From positions 248,001 through 312,000 of the forward strand of contig JBBDIK010000011.1 of NCBI GenBank assembly GCA_040880465.1: 64,000 nucleotides of DNA, read 5' to 3'. The notes beneath the pieces are model-generated. The model was not told the origin of the DNA. It saw nothing but the letters and a program-made list of their open reading frames with translations, and did no database searches. The translations under genes and the position numbers were made by a program. This document shows positions 43,344 to 51,693 of the stretch, piece after piece (position 1 is the first letter of the stretch; every line of letters begins with the position of its first letter). The DNA is from JBBDIK01 sp040880465 (lineage in GTDB: Bacteria > Actinomycetota > UBA4738 > JBBDHU01).

Positions 43344-44111
43344 TCAGTCAAGCGCGAGGCGCCGGAACGACTCGGCATGTTCGACGCTAACCTTCGCACC
43401 CTCCTCTGCCGCTTCCTCCTCCAGCCAGTCCTCGAAGAACCCCAGCAGATTGCCCTCGACCTGGCTCACGTGGCGCGAGAGAGCCTCGATCTTTCGCGGC
43501 AGGAAACCGGTGATGTCCTCCCGATGGTTGGGCTCCTGACTCCAGGAGAGCCACACGTCGTAGACCGGGCACGCCTCCAGACCGCTGGCCAATTGGTCGG
43601 CGAAGAAGTGGGGATTGCCCGAGCCCGGGAACACCGAGTCGAGCGCGATCCATCCCGCCACCCGGTGGTCGGCGTGGTTGTAATACTTGTTCTCGAAGAA
43701 GACCGCGGTCGGGTCGCAGGAGACGAGGGTGCCGGGCCGGAGTTCGCGGATCGTCCGCACGACCCGGGCGCGTATCTCCGGCGTGTTGTCCAGCTCGCCA
43801 TCGTGAGTGTCGAGCACCGTCGCGCTCGCCAGCCCGAGGACCGCGGCGGACGCCTGCGTCTCGGCGCGGCGCATGGCCGCCAACTCGGTGCGATCGACGG
43901 CAGCATCACCGGACCCGCGGTCGCCGTTGGTCAGGATCAGCAGGTGAACCTCACGACCCGCGTCGGCGAACTTCGCCAGGGTCCCGCCGCAGCCGATGTC
44001 GGCGTCGTCGGGATGGGCGAAGACCGCGAGGACGGGACCGGCGACCGGGTCGGGCTGCGCGCCTGCCTCGTCGCCGTCGTCCGGGTCGGGAGCCGGCGCC
44101 GGGTCGGCCAT
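43344..44111 (-). CDS. PIG-L-family deacetylase
   Basis: A 255-residue LmbE/PIG-L-like zinc hydrolase: AHPDDADIGCGGTLAKF (His33, Asp36) and NHADHRVAG provide the metal ligands and base. The family removes acetyl groups from N-acetylglucosaminyl compounds (for example mycothiol or bacillithiol intermediates and conjugates); the substrate here is unknown. The first 25 residues are acidic, Pro-rich and probably disordered. The ATG at 44111 overlaps the pepA stop as TGATG. Confidence 0.85.
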   Translation of the reverse strand: MADPAPAPDPDDGDEAGAQPDPVAGPVLAVFAHPDDADIGCGGTLAKFADAGREVHLLILTNGDRGSGDAAVDRTELAAMRRAETQASAAVLGLASATVLDTHDGELDNTPEIRARVVRTIRELRPGTLVSCDPTAVFFENKYYNHADHRVAGWIALDSVFPGSGNPHFFADQLASGLEACPVYDVWLSWSQEPNHREDITGFLPRKIEALSRHVSQVEGNLLGFFEDWLEEEAAEEGAKVSVEHAESFRRLALD

Positions 44112-45616
44112 CAGCGCCTCTTCGGAGCCGCCCGGTCGGTGATCAAACGGACGACCGTGCGGACCGGTGAACCGGTAGCACCGGCCGGTGACGTGTCGGT
44201 GCCCGACTTGGCGTACGCCGTCCCCGCCACGTCTAGGTGTACCCACGGAGTATCGCCGACGAACTCCTTGAGGAACAGCGCCGCCGTGATGGCGCCACCA
44301 TAGGGACCGCCGATGTTCTTGATGTCGGCGACCGGCGAATCGATCATCGAGCGGTAGCCGTCCCAGAGGGGTAGCTCCCAGCCGGGCTCCCCGGTGGCCT
44401 TACCGGCCGCAAGCACCTCGCGGACCAGCGCGTCGTCATTGCCGAACACGCCGTAGAGCTGGTCGCCGAGCGCCACCATGCACGCGCCGGTCAGCGTGGC
44501 AGCGTCGATGATCGCCGTAGGGTCTTTCTCCGCTAGGAACGCCAGCGCGTCGGCGAGCACGAGGCGCCCCTCCGCGTCGGTGTTCAGCACCTCGGAGGTC
44601 TTGCCGTTGCGGTGCCGCAACACGTCGCCCGGCCGGATCGCGTTCCCACCGGGCATGTTCTCGGCCAGCGGGATCGCGGCGACGACGTTGATCTTGGGCT
44701 TCAGGAGCGCGACGGCACGCATCGCACCCAGCATCGCGGCGGCGCCGGACTTGTCCGCCTTCATCCACTCCATGTTCTTGGCGTCCTTGATGGACAGACC
44801 GCCCGAGTCGAATGTGATGCCTTTGCCGACCAGGCCGACCGGCTTCTGGCTCGCGCGGCCGCCGCTGTAGGTGAGTTCGACCATCCGCGGAGGGCGGGCA
44901 CTGCCACGACCGACACCGAGGACGCCACCGAAGCTACCCTTCTCGAGTTCGGTCGGCGTCCACACCTTGATCTTGAGACCCGCTTCCTTCGCCATCTTGC
45001 GGGCTTGCGCGGCGACCCACTCCGGCGTCGCGTCCAGCGACGGGGTGTTGACGATGTCGCGGGTGAACGCGATCGACGACGCGAGGATCTCGGCGCGCGC
45101 GATCGCCTGCTTCGCCCGGCGAGCGTCGGCGCTCTTGCCGATGAGCGCGACATCCTTCAGCTTCGGCGCGTCGTCCTTCTTCTCGTCCTTCTTGCTCTTG
45201 TATCCGTCGAAGGTATACGAGCCGAGAAGCACGCCTTCAACGGTCGCCTGCACGGCGTCCTCGGTGCTGCGGACGCACTGAGGGAGCGTGGTCGCGACGC
45301 GCTTGACCTTGTTCATCGCGCCAGCGGCCTTGCCGGCGGCCCGGCGCAGGTCGTCGGCGGTGACCTTGCCGCGCTTGCCGACACCCACGAGCAGGACGGT
45401 AGAAGCCGAGATCGTCCCGAGCGTCGGGACGGTCAGGGTCTCGCCGCGTTTGCCCTTGCGCCGCTGGTCCTTGAGCGCATCGAGCAGATCGACGCCCATC
45501 GCCCTACCGACATCGCGAACGCCCGGACCCGCCTCGGGCCCCTCGTAGACCGGGAGGACCAGCAGGTCGGCATCGACGTCGGTGATGGCTTCGGCGGATG
45601 GGGTGAACGTGGACAC
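44111..45616 (-). CDS. pepA: Leucyl aminopeptidase (M17)
   Basis: A 501-residue cytosolic dizinc aminopeptidase. The catalytic C-terminal domain has VGKGITFDSGGLSIKD, ENMPGGNAIRPGDV and the M17 signature NTDAEGRLVLADAL, followed by DAATLTGACMVALG. The N-terminal domain (about 1-170) carries a lysine-rich loop (KSKKDEKKDDAPK) less usual for the family. The GTG start at 45616 follows GAGGAGGAGACT. It removes N-terminal residues in peptide turnover; DNA-binding roles of E. coli PepA are not implied. Confidence 0.94.
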   Translation of the reverse strand: MSTFTPSAEAITDVDADLLVLPVYEGPEAGPGVRDVGRAMGVDLLDALKDQRRKGKRGETLTVPTLGTISASTVLLVGVGKRGKVTADDLRRAAGKAAGAMNKVKRVATTLPQCVRSTEDAVQATVEGVLLGSYTFDGYKSKKDEKKDDAPKLKDVALIGKSADARRAKQAIARAEILASSIAFTRDIVNTPSLDATPEWVAAQARKMAKEAGLKIKVWTPTELEKGSFGGVLGVGRGSARPPRMVELTYSGGRASQKPVGLVGKGITFDSGGLSIKDAKNMEWMKADKSGAAAMLGAMRAVALLKPKINVVAAIPLAENMPGGNAIRPGDVLRHRNGKTSEVLNTDAEGRLVLADALAFLAEKDPTAIIDAATLTGACMVALGDQLYGVFGNDDALVREVLAAGKATGEPGWELPLWDGYRSMIDSPVADIKNIGGPYGGAITAALFLKEFVGDTPWVHLDVAGTAYAKSGTDTSPAGATGSPVRTVVRLITDRAAPKRR

Positions 45617-45641
45617 AGTCTCCTCCTCGGGGACGAAGGGG

Positions 45642-45833
45642 TCAGTCTATCGAGCAGCTCCTCTCACGCCCGCCCGCCAGTCTCAGGGCGGGCACCAGGT
45701 ACCCGGCTGCGACGAGCGCCAGGCCGGCGAGGCACTGGAACAGCGACATCCACCTGGGCAGCCGGGGGAAGCCTCTTGGGCCGACCAGGCCGAGGACGCC
45801 GGCAACCAACAGCAATCTCCGAGGAGCCAACAC
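45642..45833 (-). CDS. Possible small membrane protein upstream of pepA
   Basis: A 63-codon frame with GTG start has two hydrophobic segments (LLLVAGVLGLVG and CLAGLALVAAGYLVPAL) joined by a short Pro/Arg loop. It lies 25 bp ahead of pepA on the same strand. No family is recognised and a chance frame in GC-rich DNA is quite possible. The rest of 45617-45949 holds only the cupin promoter. Confidence 0.35.
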   Translation of the reverse strand: MLAPRRLLLVAGVLGLVGPRGFPRLPRWMSLFQCLAGLALVAAGYLVPALRLAGGRERSCSID

Positions 45834-45937
45834 GATGCGACTAGGGCGGACCGCGGAAGTGCTGCCAGGGTTGCCAAGGTCACCTCCCGAGTATCGCAGC
45901 GGGGCGGAATCAACGCCTCATGCCCGGCCGGCCGCGT

Positions 45938-45943
45938 TAGGCT
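45938..45943 (+). promoter_or_regulatory. -10 box of a leaderless cupin mRNA
   Basis: TAGGCT, six bases, then GTG at 45950. The spacing predicts transcription starting at or next to the start codon. Confidence 0.55.
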
Positions 45944-45949
45944 TCCGCC

Positions 45950-46303
45950 GTGAAGAGCCGGAACATCACCGACCTGCTGACCTTCGACGAGGACTCACCG
46001 CAGCGCGAGACGCTCGTCGAATCCGACCACCTGTGGTCCGAGGTTCTCTGTCTACAGGGCGCCCAGGAGATCGGGCCTATCGGGGACGCGGACGCCGACG
46101 CGCTCTTCGTCGTCCTCGCCGGCGAGGTGATGCTGATCGTCGCGAAGTCCCGCGACCGACTCAAACAGTGGGAGTCGGTCGTCGCCCCCGCCGGAACACA
46201 GATCTACGTCAAGAACGCGAGCGCGGAACCGGCCGTCGTCATGGTCGTCACCGCTCCCCCGCCGTCGGGACTTCCTGACGAACCACCGGCCGACGAGGCT
46301 TGA
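45950..46303 (+). CDS. Small single-domain cupin protein
   Basis: A 117-residue beta-barrel protein whose strands read EVLCLQGAQEIGPIGDADADALFVVLAGEV-type, then VAPAGTQIYVKNAS. The usual cupin histidines are mostly absent (G-D-A-D-A-D in place of HxH), so metal binding is doubtful. The GTG start fits the TAGGCT box. The C-terminal 18 codons overlap the convergent cytX gene by 56 bp. Confidence 0.65.
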   Translation: MKSRNITDLLTFDEDSPQRETLVESDHLWSEVLCLQGAQEIGPIGDADADALFVVLAGEVMLIVAKSRDRLKQWESVVAPAGTQIYVKNASAEPAVVMVVTAPPPSGLPDEPPADEA

Positions 46304-47684
46304 GCAACACCACGCCGAGGAGGAACGCGACCAGGAACCCTGGGATGCTCGCTCCGATCACCCCATCGAGGAGCGGGAACGGCAGCTTCAGCCATCCGTG
46401 CAGCACCGTCTCGACGCCGGCCTTCCACGAATCCGGTCCCGTCGGCGTCGACCACTGATACACGACGAACCCCGCGATCCACGGCACCATCGCCAGCCAG
46501 CGCACGCCCCCGCGCACCCACGACGCCCCATCGCGTTCGAACAGGTCGCGCTCGGAGTAGTCGCGCACCTTCCAGATGAAGTACGACGCCGCGAACACCC
46601 CGAACAGCGGCACGAACACCGACCCGATCAGGAACAGGAACACCTCGTACGCATCCATCGTCAGCAGCAGCGCCAGCACGAACCCGACCGCCGACGTCGC
46701 CATGATGAAGACCCGCTGCGAGACGCGCGGTAGCAGGTTCTGCGCCGAGACCGCCGACGAGTAGATGTTCGCGAACGCCTCGTCCGTTTCGCCGGCAAGG
46801 AGCACCAGCAAGACGGCGGCCCCGCCCACAAGCGCGATCACCGACCCGCCGATGCCGACCACGTCCGGCGAAGCCGCTGCGACCAGCACCAGCATCGCGC
46901 CGAGCGCGTAGAACCAGACGTTGCCGGCGAAGTACCCGCCGTAGGTCCCGGCGACCCCTCGCGCCTTGCGCCCGGCGAACCGGTTGTAGTCCGCCACCAG
47001 CGGCAGCCACGAGATCGGCATCACGATGACCAGGTCCACGCCCGTCCAGAACGTCGGCCAGCCGCCGATCCCCGGCGCCGCCCAGATCTCGCCGAGCTTG
47101 CCCGATGTGAGGATCTGCACGGTGATCCAGAGCCCGGCCGCACCGAGCACCCACACGCCGAAGCGCTCCAGCCACCGGCGGACGACCAGTACCGGACCAC
47201 CGAGCGCGAGTCCCGTGCAGATCGCCGCGAAGACCAGCAGCCAGACCCAGTACGCATCGAGGCCGAGCAGCTCGATGGAGACGGCGTTCGCGACGCGGCC
47301 CATCGCCCAGAACTCGACCGCCGTCCAGCCGACGAGCTGCAGCAGGTTCAAGACCGTCGGGACGTACGAGCCGCGGGTGCCGAGCAGCGGCCGGAACAGC
47401 ACCATCGACGGCACACCCTCGCGCTGGCCCGCCAGTCCCATCAGCGCGAGCGGCACGCACCCGATGGCGCTGCCGACAACGATCGCAAGCAGCGCTTCCG
47501 GCAACCCGAGCGCCGGAACCAACAGCGCGCCGGTGACCAACACCAGAAGTCCGACGGATAGGTCGCCCCAGAGGACGGCGAGATCCACGCCGGAGAGCCT
47601 TCGGTGTTCATCCGGAACGGGGCGGATGCCCCAGGACGGCGCCTCATCGATGGTCGCCTCGAGCCGCTGGGAAACGGTCGCCAT
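46248..47684 (-). CDS. cytX: NCS1-family transporter, probable thiamine-precursor (HMP) permease
   Basis: A 478-residue, 12-helix permease of the nucleobase:cation symporter-1 family. Family landmarks: the N-terminal LAVLWGDLSVGLLVLVTGALL-type helix and the VGWTAVEFWAMG, WLPLVADYNRF and FANIYSSAVSAQNL segments. A TPP riboswitch directly upstream points to uptake of hydroxymethylpyrimidine or another thiamine precursor, as for CytX, rather than cytosine or allantoin. Start ATG at 47684 with GGGAGG, which is part of the riboswitch 3' end. Confidence 0.88.
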   Translation of the reverse strand: MATVSQRLEATIDEAPSWGIRPVPDEHRRLSGVDLAVLWGDLSVGLLVLVTGALLVPALGLPEALLAIVVGSAIGCVPLALMGLAGQREGVPSMVLFRPLLGTRGSYVPTVLNLLQLVGWTAVEFWAMGRVANAVSIELLGLDAYWVWLLVFAAICTGLALGGPVLVVRRWLERFGVWVLGAAGLWITVQILTSGKLGEIWAAPGIGGWPTFWTGVDLVIVMPISWLPLVADYNRFAGRKARGVAGTYGGYFAGNVWFYALGAMLVLVAAASPDVVGIGGSVIALVGGAAVLLVLLAGETDEAFANIYSSAVSAQNLLPRVSQRVFIMATSAVGFVLALLLTMDAYEVFLFLIGSVFVPLFGVFAASYFIWKVRDYSERDLFERDGASWVRGGVRWLAMVPWIAGFVVYQWSTPTGPDSWKAGVETVLHGWLKLPFPLLDGVIGASIPGFLVAFLLGVVLLKPRRPVVRQEVPTAGER

Positions 47685-47690
47685 GCTGAG

Positions 47691-47786
47691 CCTCCCTTCG
47701 CCGGCATTACCCGGATCAGGTTCTGAGGGTCGCCGCCTCCGCAGGCGGCCTCTCAGCCCGGTCGCACCGGGCTCCCCTTGTCGGGC
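47691..47786 (-). promoter_or_regulatory. TPP (THI-box) riboswitch
   Basis: On the minus strand the leader contains the conserved core elements in order: GGGGAGCCC start, CTGAGAGG, an extended GC hairpin (GCCGCC...GGCGGC), ACCCTCAGAACCTGATC, and CGGGTAATGCCGGCGAAGGGA. The last element holds the GGGAGG ribosome site of cytX, so thiamine pyrophosphate binding would hide it, suggesting translational control. It lies between the SRPBCC gene stop and cytX. Confidence 0.95.
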
Positions 47787-47787
47787 G

Positions 47788-48246
47788 CTACTCTACCGCG
47801 CCCTCGGCCAGGAACCGCCGAAGGTTCTCGAGCGAACCGCGCATCAGGTGGCGCATGAACCGCGCGTAGATCCGCACGGCAAGTCCGCCGATCACCGGAA
47901 CGTTGAGCGAGATGTCCTCGGTCCACGTGAACCGGGACAACCCGTCACCGCCACCCGGCGGGCGTTCCAGGAGCCACTCGCCGGTCCCCTTCACGAACTT
48001 CCCGTGACGCATCACCAGCCGCCGCGGCGGCTCCCATCCGATGACCTCCATCGGCTCTGCGAACGCGGGCACCCCGAAGAGCAGCGTCTTGACGTCGATC
48101 CGCGTTCCGATGCCTTCACGATGGGCCGAACGCACCCGCACCCACGTCGCGTCTTTCAGCCAGCGGGCCTGGTCCTCCCAGACGAGCAGCCGCGGCCACA
48201 GGTCTTCGGGCGGCACGGGCAGGTCGGCGTCGAGTTGGAAGCGCAT
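47788..48246 (-). CDS. SRPBCC-family (START-like) protein
   Basis: A 152-residue START-like helix-grip protein. N-terminal LDADLPVPPEDLWPRLLVWEDQARW is typical of the SRPBCC/polyketide cyclase superfamily, followed by the strands RLVMRHGKFVKGTGEWLLE and a long C-terminal helix (MRHLMRGSLENLRRFLAE). It may bind a hydrophobic ligand; none is predictable. I use ATG 48246 (MRFQLDA), not the further upstream codons. It ends just before the TPP riboswitch and is probably read through into cytX. Confidence 0.75.
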   Translation of the reverse strand: MRFQLDADLPVPPEDLWPRLLVWEDQARWLKDATWVRVRSAHREGIGTRIDVKTLLFGVPAFAEPMEVIGWEPPRRLVMRHGKFVKGTGEWLLERPPGGGDGLSRFTWTEDISLNVPVIGGLAVRIYARFMRHLMRGSLENLRRFLAEGAVE

Positions 48247-48301
48247 CCTGGACACTGTCCCACGCCGGCCGGCCACACGAGCGGAGGCCGGAAAAGGGAA
48301 G

Positions 48302-48337
48302 CGGGAGGGGGACTGCCCGCAAGGAATCCCCCTCCCG
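48302..48337. repeat. 11-bp perfect inverted repeat in the 48247-48518 intergenic region
   Basis: CGGGAGGGGGA (48302-48312) and TCCCCCTCCCG (48327-48337) flank a 14-base loop. The region separates divergent genes and holds several other GC-rich dyads (for example around 48380-48400). No riboswitch class or small RNA is recognised. Confidence 0.5.
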
Positions 48338-48518
48338 ATATGCAGCGCCCGAGCGCCCGATCGGATGCGCCGCTACGGCGGCCGACAAGCGGCCGCCTCC
48401 ACCCCTTGGCATCGGCCGCTCCCCCTCGAGACTTGAGCACCCTTCTCGGACTACCCCGCCCCTCCGGGGCCGTCCTCCCGACTTGTTGCCCGCGGCGGGC
48501 AGGCGGATACTCGCAGGG

Positions 48519-49685
48519 ATGGAGCCCATCCATGTCCTCATCGCCGAAGACGAGCCCGACGTGCGTGCTGCGCTCGAGGACCTCATCGGCTCGGACGACG
48601 CCATGGATGTCGTCGGCACCGCCGGCGACGCCGACGAGGCCATCGAGGTCGCGGAACGGGTCCAACCGGACGTCGCCCTGGTCGATGTCAAGATGCCGAA
48701 CGGCGGCGGCCCGCGTGCGACCCGCGAGATCCGGCGCCTGTGCCCCGAGACCCATGTGGTCGCCATCTCGGCCTACGAGGATCGGCGCACGGTCCTCGAG
48801 ATGCTGCGCGCCGGGGTCGTCGGCTACATCGTCAAGGGCACCCCGGCCGAAGAGATCCTGTTCACCATCAGACGTTCCATGCAGGGCCAGGGAAGCCTCT
48901 CGGTCGAGGTCACCGCAGACGTGATCCAGGAACTCGCCCAACTCCTCGAGCGCTCCGAATCGATGACCCGCGAACTCCGCCAGCTCGACCGCACGAAGCG
49001 CGAACTGATCCAGATCTTGTCCCACGAGCTGTTCACGCCGATCACCGCGATCCAGGGATTCGCCGTCACGGTGTCCGAACGCGGCGACAAACTCTCGGGT
49101 GAGGAGATCCGCACCCTCGCTTCTGGGGTTCAGCGCGCGAGCAACCGGATCCGGCGGCTGGTCGGGAACCTCGCCGCGCTCGCCCGCCTGGACCGCGAAG
49201 GGGTCGAGGCGCCGACCAGGCCGGTGGAGGCGTCAGAACTGATCCAGCGTGCCAGCAGCGAGTTCGGTGCGAACGCCGAGCGGCTGCGCGTACCGGATGA
49301 CGCGACCCTGCGGCTCTGGGCCGACCCGGAACTGGCGACCCGTGCACTCGTCATCCTCATCGAGAACGCCGCCGCCCTTTCGGACGAGGAGGCACCGGTC
49401 GAGATCGACGTGCGCCAGCGGGAGGGGTTCGTCGACATCGGCGTGACCGACCATGGCCCGGGCATCTCCGAGGAGGCGCAACGACGCGTCTTCGATGCGT
49501 TCACCCAGGCCGACGCCTCCAGCACCCGCACGCACCAGGGTCTCGGGATCGGCCTCTATCTGGCGCGGCGCATCATGAACGCCCACGGCGGGGCGATCGA
49601 TGTTGCCTCACAGGAGGGGAAGGGCAGCACCTTCCGACTTTCGTTCCTCGCACTCGACGATACGAGCGGGCCGGAACCCCGTTAG
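48519..49685 (+). CDS. Response-regulator receiver fused to a histidine kinase
   Basis: A 388-residue soluble hybrid: a receiver domain of the NarL type (about 4-120, phosphoacceptor Asp56 in VDVKMP, with AISAYEDRR and KGTP near the C-terminal switch), a coiled-coil linker, HisKA (about 155-225, ILSHELFTPITAIQG, His169) and HATPase_c (about 260-375) with LIENAAALS, DHGPGISEEA and QGLGIGLYLARRI. The receiver is N-terminal, so the kinase may be controlled by an upstream phosphorelay. It has no membrane sensor. It is convergent with the REC-GGDEF gene, which has a receiver but no kinase, so a pairing is plausible. Confidence 0.9.
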   Translation: MEPIHVLIAEDEPDVRAALEDLIGSDDAMDVVGTAGDADEAIEVAERVQPDVALVDVKMPNGGGPRATREIRRLCPETHVVAISAYEDRRTVLEMLRAGVVGYIVKGTPAEEILFTIRRSMQGQGSLSVEVTADVIQELAQLLERSESMTRELRQLDRTKRELIQILSHELFTPITAIQGFAVTVSERGDKLSGEEIRTLASGVQRASNRIRRLVGNLAALARLDREGVEAPTRPVEASELIQRASSEFGANAERLRVPDDATLRLWADPELATRALVILIENAAALSDEEAPVEIDVRQREGFVDIGVTDHGPGISEEAQRRVFDAFTQADASSTRTHQGLGIGLYLARRIMNAHGGAIDVASQEGKGSTFRLSFLALDDTSGPEPR

Positions 49686-50659
49686 GTGGTTCGGCGGTCG
49701 GCCGCCCACACGGACCCGGGCGTGCGTTTCGTGAACTCCTTCATCTCGGCCGCCACCGCCACGACCTCGGCGTAGTGCGAGAACTCGCGCCGGTCGGTCG
49801 AGGACACGCCGATCGAGATCGACACGATGGGGTAACGCTGCATATCGCCGCGCCGGTTCTCGATCTCGATGTAGCCCTTCTCGGCATCGACCTCGTCGTA
49901 GAAGGTGCCCGCCTGCCCGTCGAAGACCTCGATGAGCCGGTCGGCGATCTGGGGGGCGTGCTCCGAGGTCGTCACGATCATGAAATCGTCGGCGCCGACG
50001 TGCCCGACGAAGGTGTCCGGGCCCGCGATCTCGCCCGCGACGTCCCGGATCATGTTGCCGGCCGTCCGCAATACTTCGTCGCCGCGATCGAACCCGTAGT
50101 GCTCGTTGTAGGCCTTGAAGTTGTCCAGATCCGCGTACAGGGCCGCGAACTCCTCTCCCGCTTCGATCCGTCGCTCGATCTCCTCCTCGATACGGATGTA
50201 CCCCGGGAGACCGGTCAGCGGCGAGTGGGCGCGCATCTCGCGAGCACGGCGAAGGACGCCCTTGACGCGCGCCAGGAGCTCAGGGGTATCGAAGGGTTTC
50301 ACGATGTAGTCGTCCGCGCCGGCCGAGAGCCCTTCGAGGCGGCTCGCCGACAGGCCCGTGGCGGTCAGCATGATGATCGAGACCGCAACGGTCCGCGGGT
50401 CGGCCCGGAGCTGTCGGGCGACCTCGAACCCGTCCATTCCCGGCAACATGACGTCGAGCAAGATCAGGTCGGGCCGCTTCTCCCGCGAGATCTCGAGGGC
50501 GTCGTCCCCGTTCGTTGAGAGCTTCACCTCGTAGCCGGCGGAGAGCAGTTCGATCTCGAGCAGGCGTGCGATGATCGGGTCGTCGTCGACGACCAGAACC
50601 GTTTCCGTATGCGCGGGCCCCGCCGCTTCGGCAGCGTCGGGCGTCACCTCGTCGCTCAT
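49682..50659 (-). CDS. Response regulator with degenerate GGDEF domain
   Basis: A 325-residue receiver (about 18-135, Asp69 in LLDVMLPG) plus GGDEF-type domain (about 150-310). The GGDEF motif reads GADDF (GHVGADDFMIV), and the loop around it is divergent from the other GGDEF proteins here; no RxxD inhibitory site is seen. Cyclase activity is therefore doubtful. Upstream residues such as LYADLDNFKAYNEHYGFDRGDEV are retained, so nucleotide binding is possible. Start ATG at 50659, with GAAAGGCCT; an upstream ATG at 50689 has no good ribosome site. The stop overlaps the convergent kinase gene. Confidence 0.88.
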   Translation of the reverse strand: MSDEVTPDAAEAAGPAHTETVLVVDDDPIIARLLEIELLSAGYEVKLSTNGDDALEISREKRPDLILLDVMLPGMDGFEVARQLRADPRTVAVSIIMLTATGLSASRLEGLSAGADDYIVKPFDTPELLARVKGVLRRAREMRAHSPLTGLPGYIRIEEEIERRIEAGEEFAALYADLDNFKAYNEHYGFDRGDEVLRTAGNMIRDVAGEIAGPDTFVGHVGADDFMIVTTSEHAPQIADRLIEVFDGQAGTFYDEVDAEKGYIEIENRRGDMQRYPIVSISIGVSSTDRREFSHYAEVVAVAAEMKEFTKRTPGSVWAADRRTT

Positions 50660-50838
50660 AGGCCTTTCGACGTCCCCCTCGTTGTTCATATGCCATCGGC
50701 ATCTCGGCCGGATGACTGAAGCCCTCTGGCCGAGGAAATCCGCGGCCCGTCCCTGGGCCCGGTTCCTCGCGGAGGTCCGGCGGCATGCCACCGCCCGGGC
50801 ACGGCACGAGCCCGGGCGGGGGTGAGAGGATAACGGCC

Positions 50839-51693
50839 GTGCGGGCTCTCGGGGTGGATGTTTCGGCAACTCGTGGACTCGACCTCGTCCTGCTCGACGA
50901 GGACGCTACGATCCTGGAGACCCACAAGCGGGTCACGCCCTCGGAACTCTTCGGCATCGCCGAGACCGCGAAGCCCGATGTGATCGCGATCGACTCGCCT
51001 CCGGCGTGGGGTGTCGCGGGTGGGTCGCGCCGCACGGAACAGGAACTGCGCCGCTTCGGCATCCAGTCGTACGGAACTCCGTCGGACCCGAAGAAGGCCA
51101 AGAACGCGTTCTACGAATGGATGGGTGTCGGGATGGCGGCGTTCGAGGCGATCGCGCCGATCTTCCCCCACTACAAGAACGGCCCCGTCCGCGGCACGGC
51201 GATCGAGGCGTTCCCGCACGCGTCGGCGGTCGTGCTCGCCGAGTGCCTGCCACCTGCAGGCGTGTCCAAGGGGGTCTGGCGGCGCTCGATCCTGCGCGCG
51301 CACGACGTGGCCGCGGATGAACTCCGCTCGATCGATCAGGTGGACGCCGCGCTGGCCGCGCTGACCGGACTGCTCGCGCTCCGCGGCCGGTTCACCGCGC
51401 TCGGCGATCCGCTGGAGGGCGTCATCATCATCCCGACGCGTACCCTGCCCGCGACCACGTACCGGCGCGGCGTCGAGATCCCCGCACCAGACGCCCAGCT
51501 GCACCTGCCCGGCCTCGCGCCGTGCGGATGCGGTCAGCCGGGCTGCGCCGAACTCACCCGAAGCGAGTTCGCGCCCGGGCACGACGCGAAACGGAAATCG
51601 GCACTGTGGAAACTCGTCCGCAGCGGTGATGACGCGGCCCAGGAATTGAAGCGACGTGGATGGGAACTCCCGCCCGAGGTTCGCGACCTGTGA
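50839..51693 (+). CDS. DUF429-family protein
   Basis: A 284-residue protein of the DUF429 type, which has an RNase H-like core: VRALGVDVSATRGLDLVLLDED gives the first strand with an acidic residue (Asp), DVIAIDSPPAWG the second, and EAFPHASAVVLA plus a later DAALAALTGLLAL the third. A C-terminal block includes a CGCGQPGC segment that may bind a metal. The biological role is unknown; family members often sit beside nucleic acid or metabolism genes. The GTG start at 50839 is followed by the conserved core. The stop overlaps the next gene as GTGA. Confidence 0.8.
   Translation: MRALGVDVSATRGLDLVLLDEDATILETHKRVTPSELFGIAETAKPDVIAIDSPPAWGVAGGSRRTEQELRRFGIQSYGTPSDPKKAKNAFYEWMGVGMAAFEAIAPIFPHYKNGPVRGTAIEAFPHASAVVLAECLPPAGVSKGVWRRSILRAHDVAADELRSIDQVDAALAALTGLLALRGRFTALGDPLEGVIIIPTRTLPATTYRRGVEIPAPDAQLHLPGLAPCGCGQPGCAELTRSEFAPGHDAKRKSALWKLVRSGDDAAQELKRRGWELPPEVRDL

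Noticed and set aside
46248..47684. Calling the NCS1 permease a cytosine or allantoin transporter
   Set aside because: The upstream TPP riboswitch makes a thiamine-precursor role much more likely.
48302..48337. A c-di-GMP or c-di-AMP riboswitch upstream of the signalling genes
   Set aside because: I looked for the conserved cores of these classes on both strands and did not find them; only simple dyads are present.
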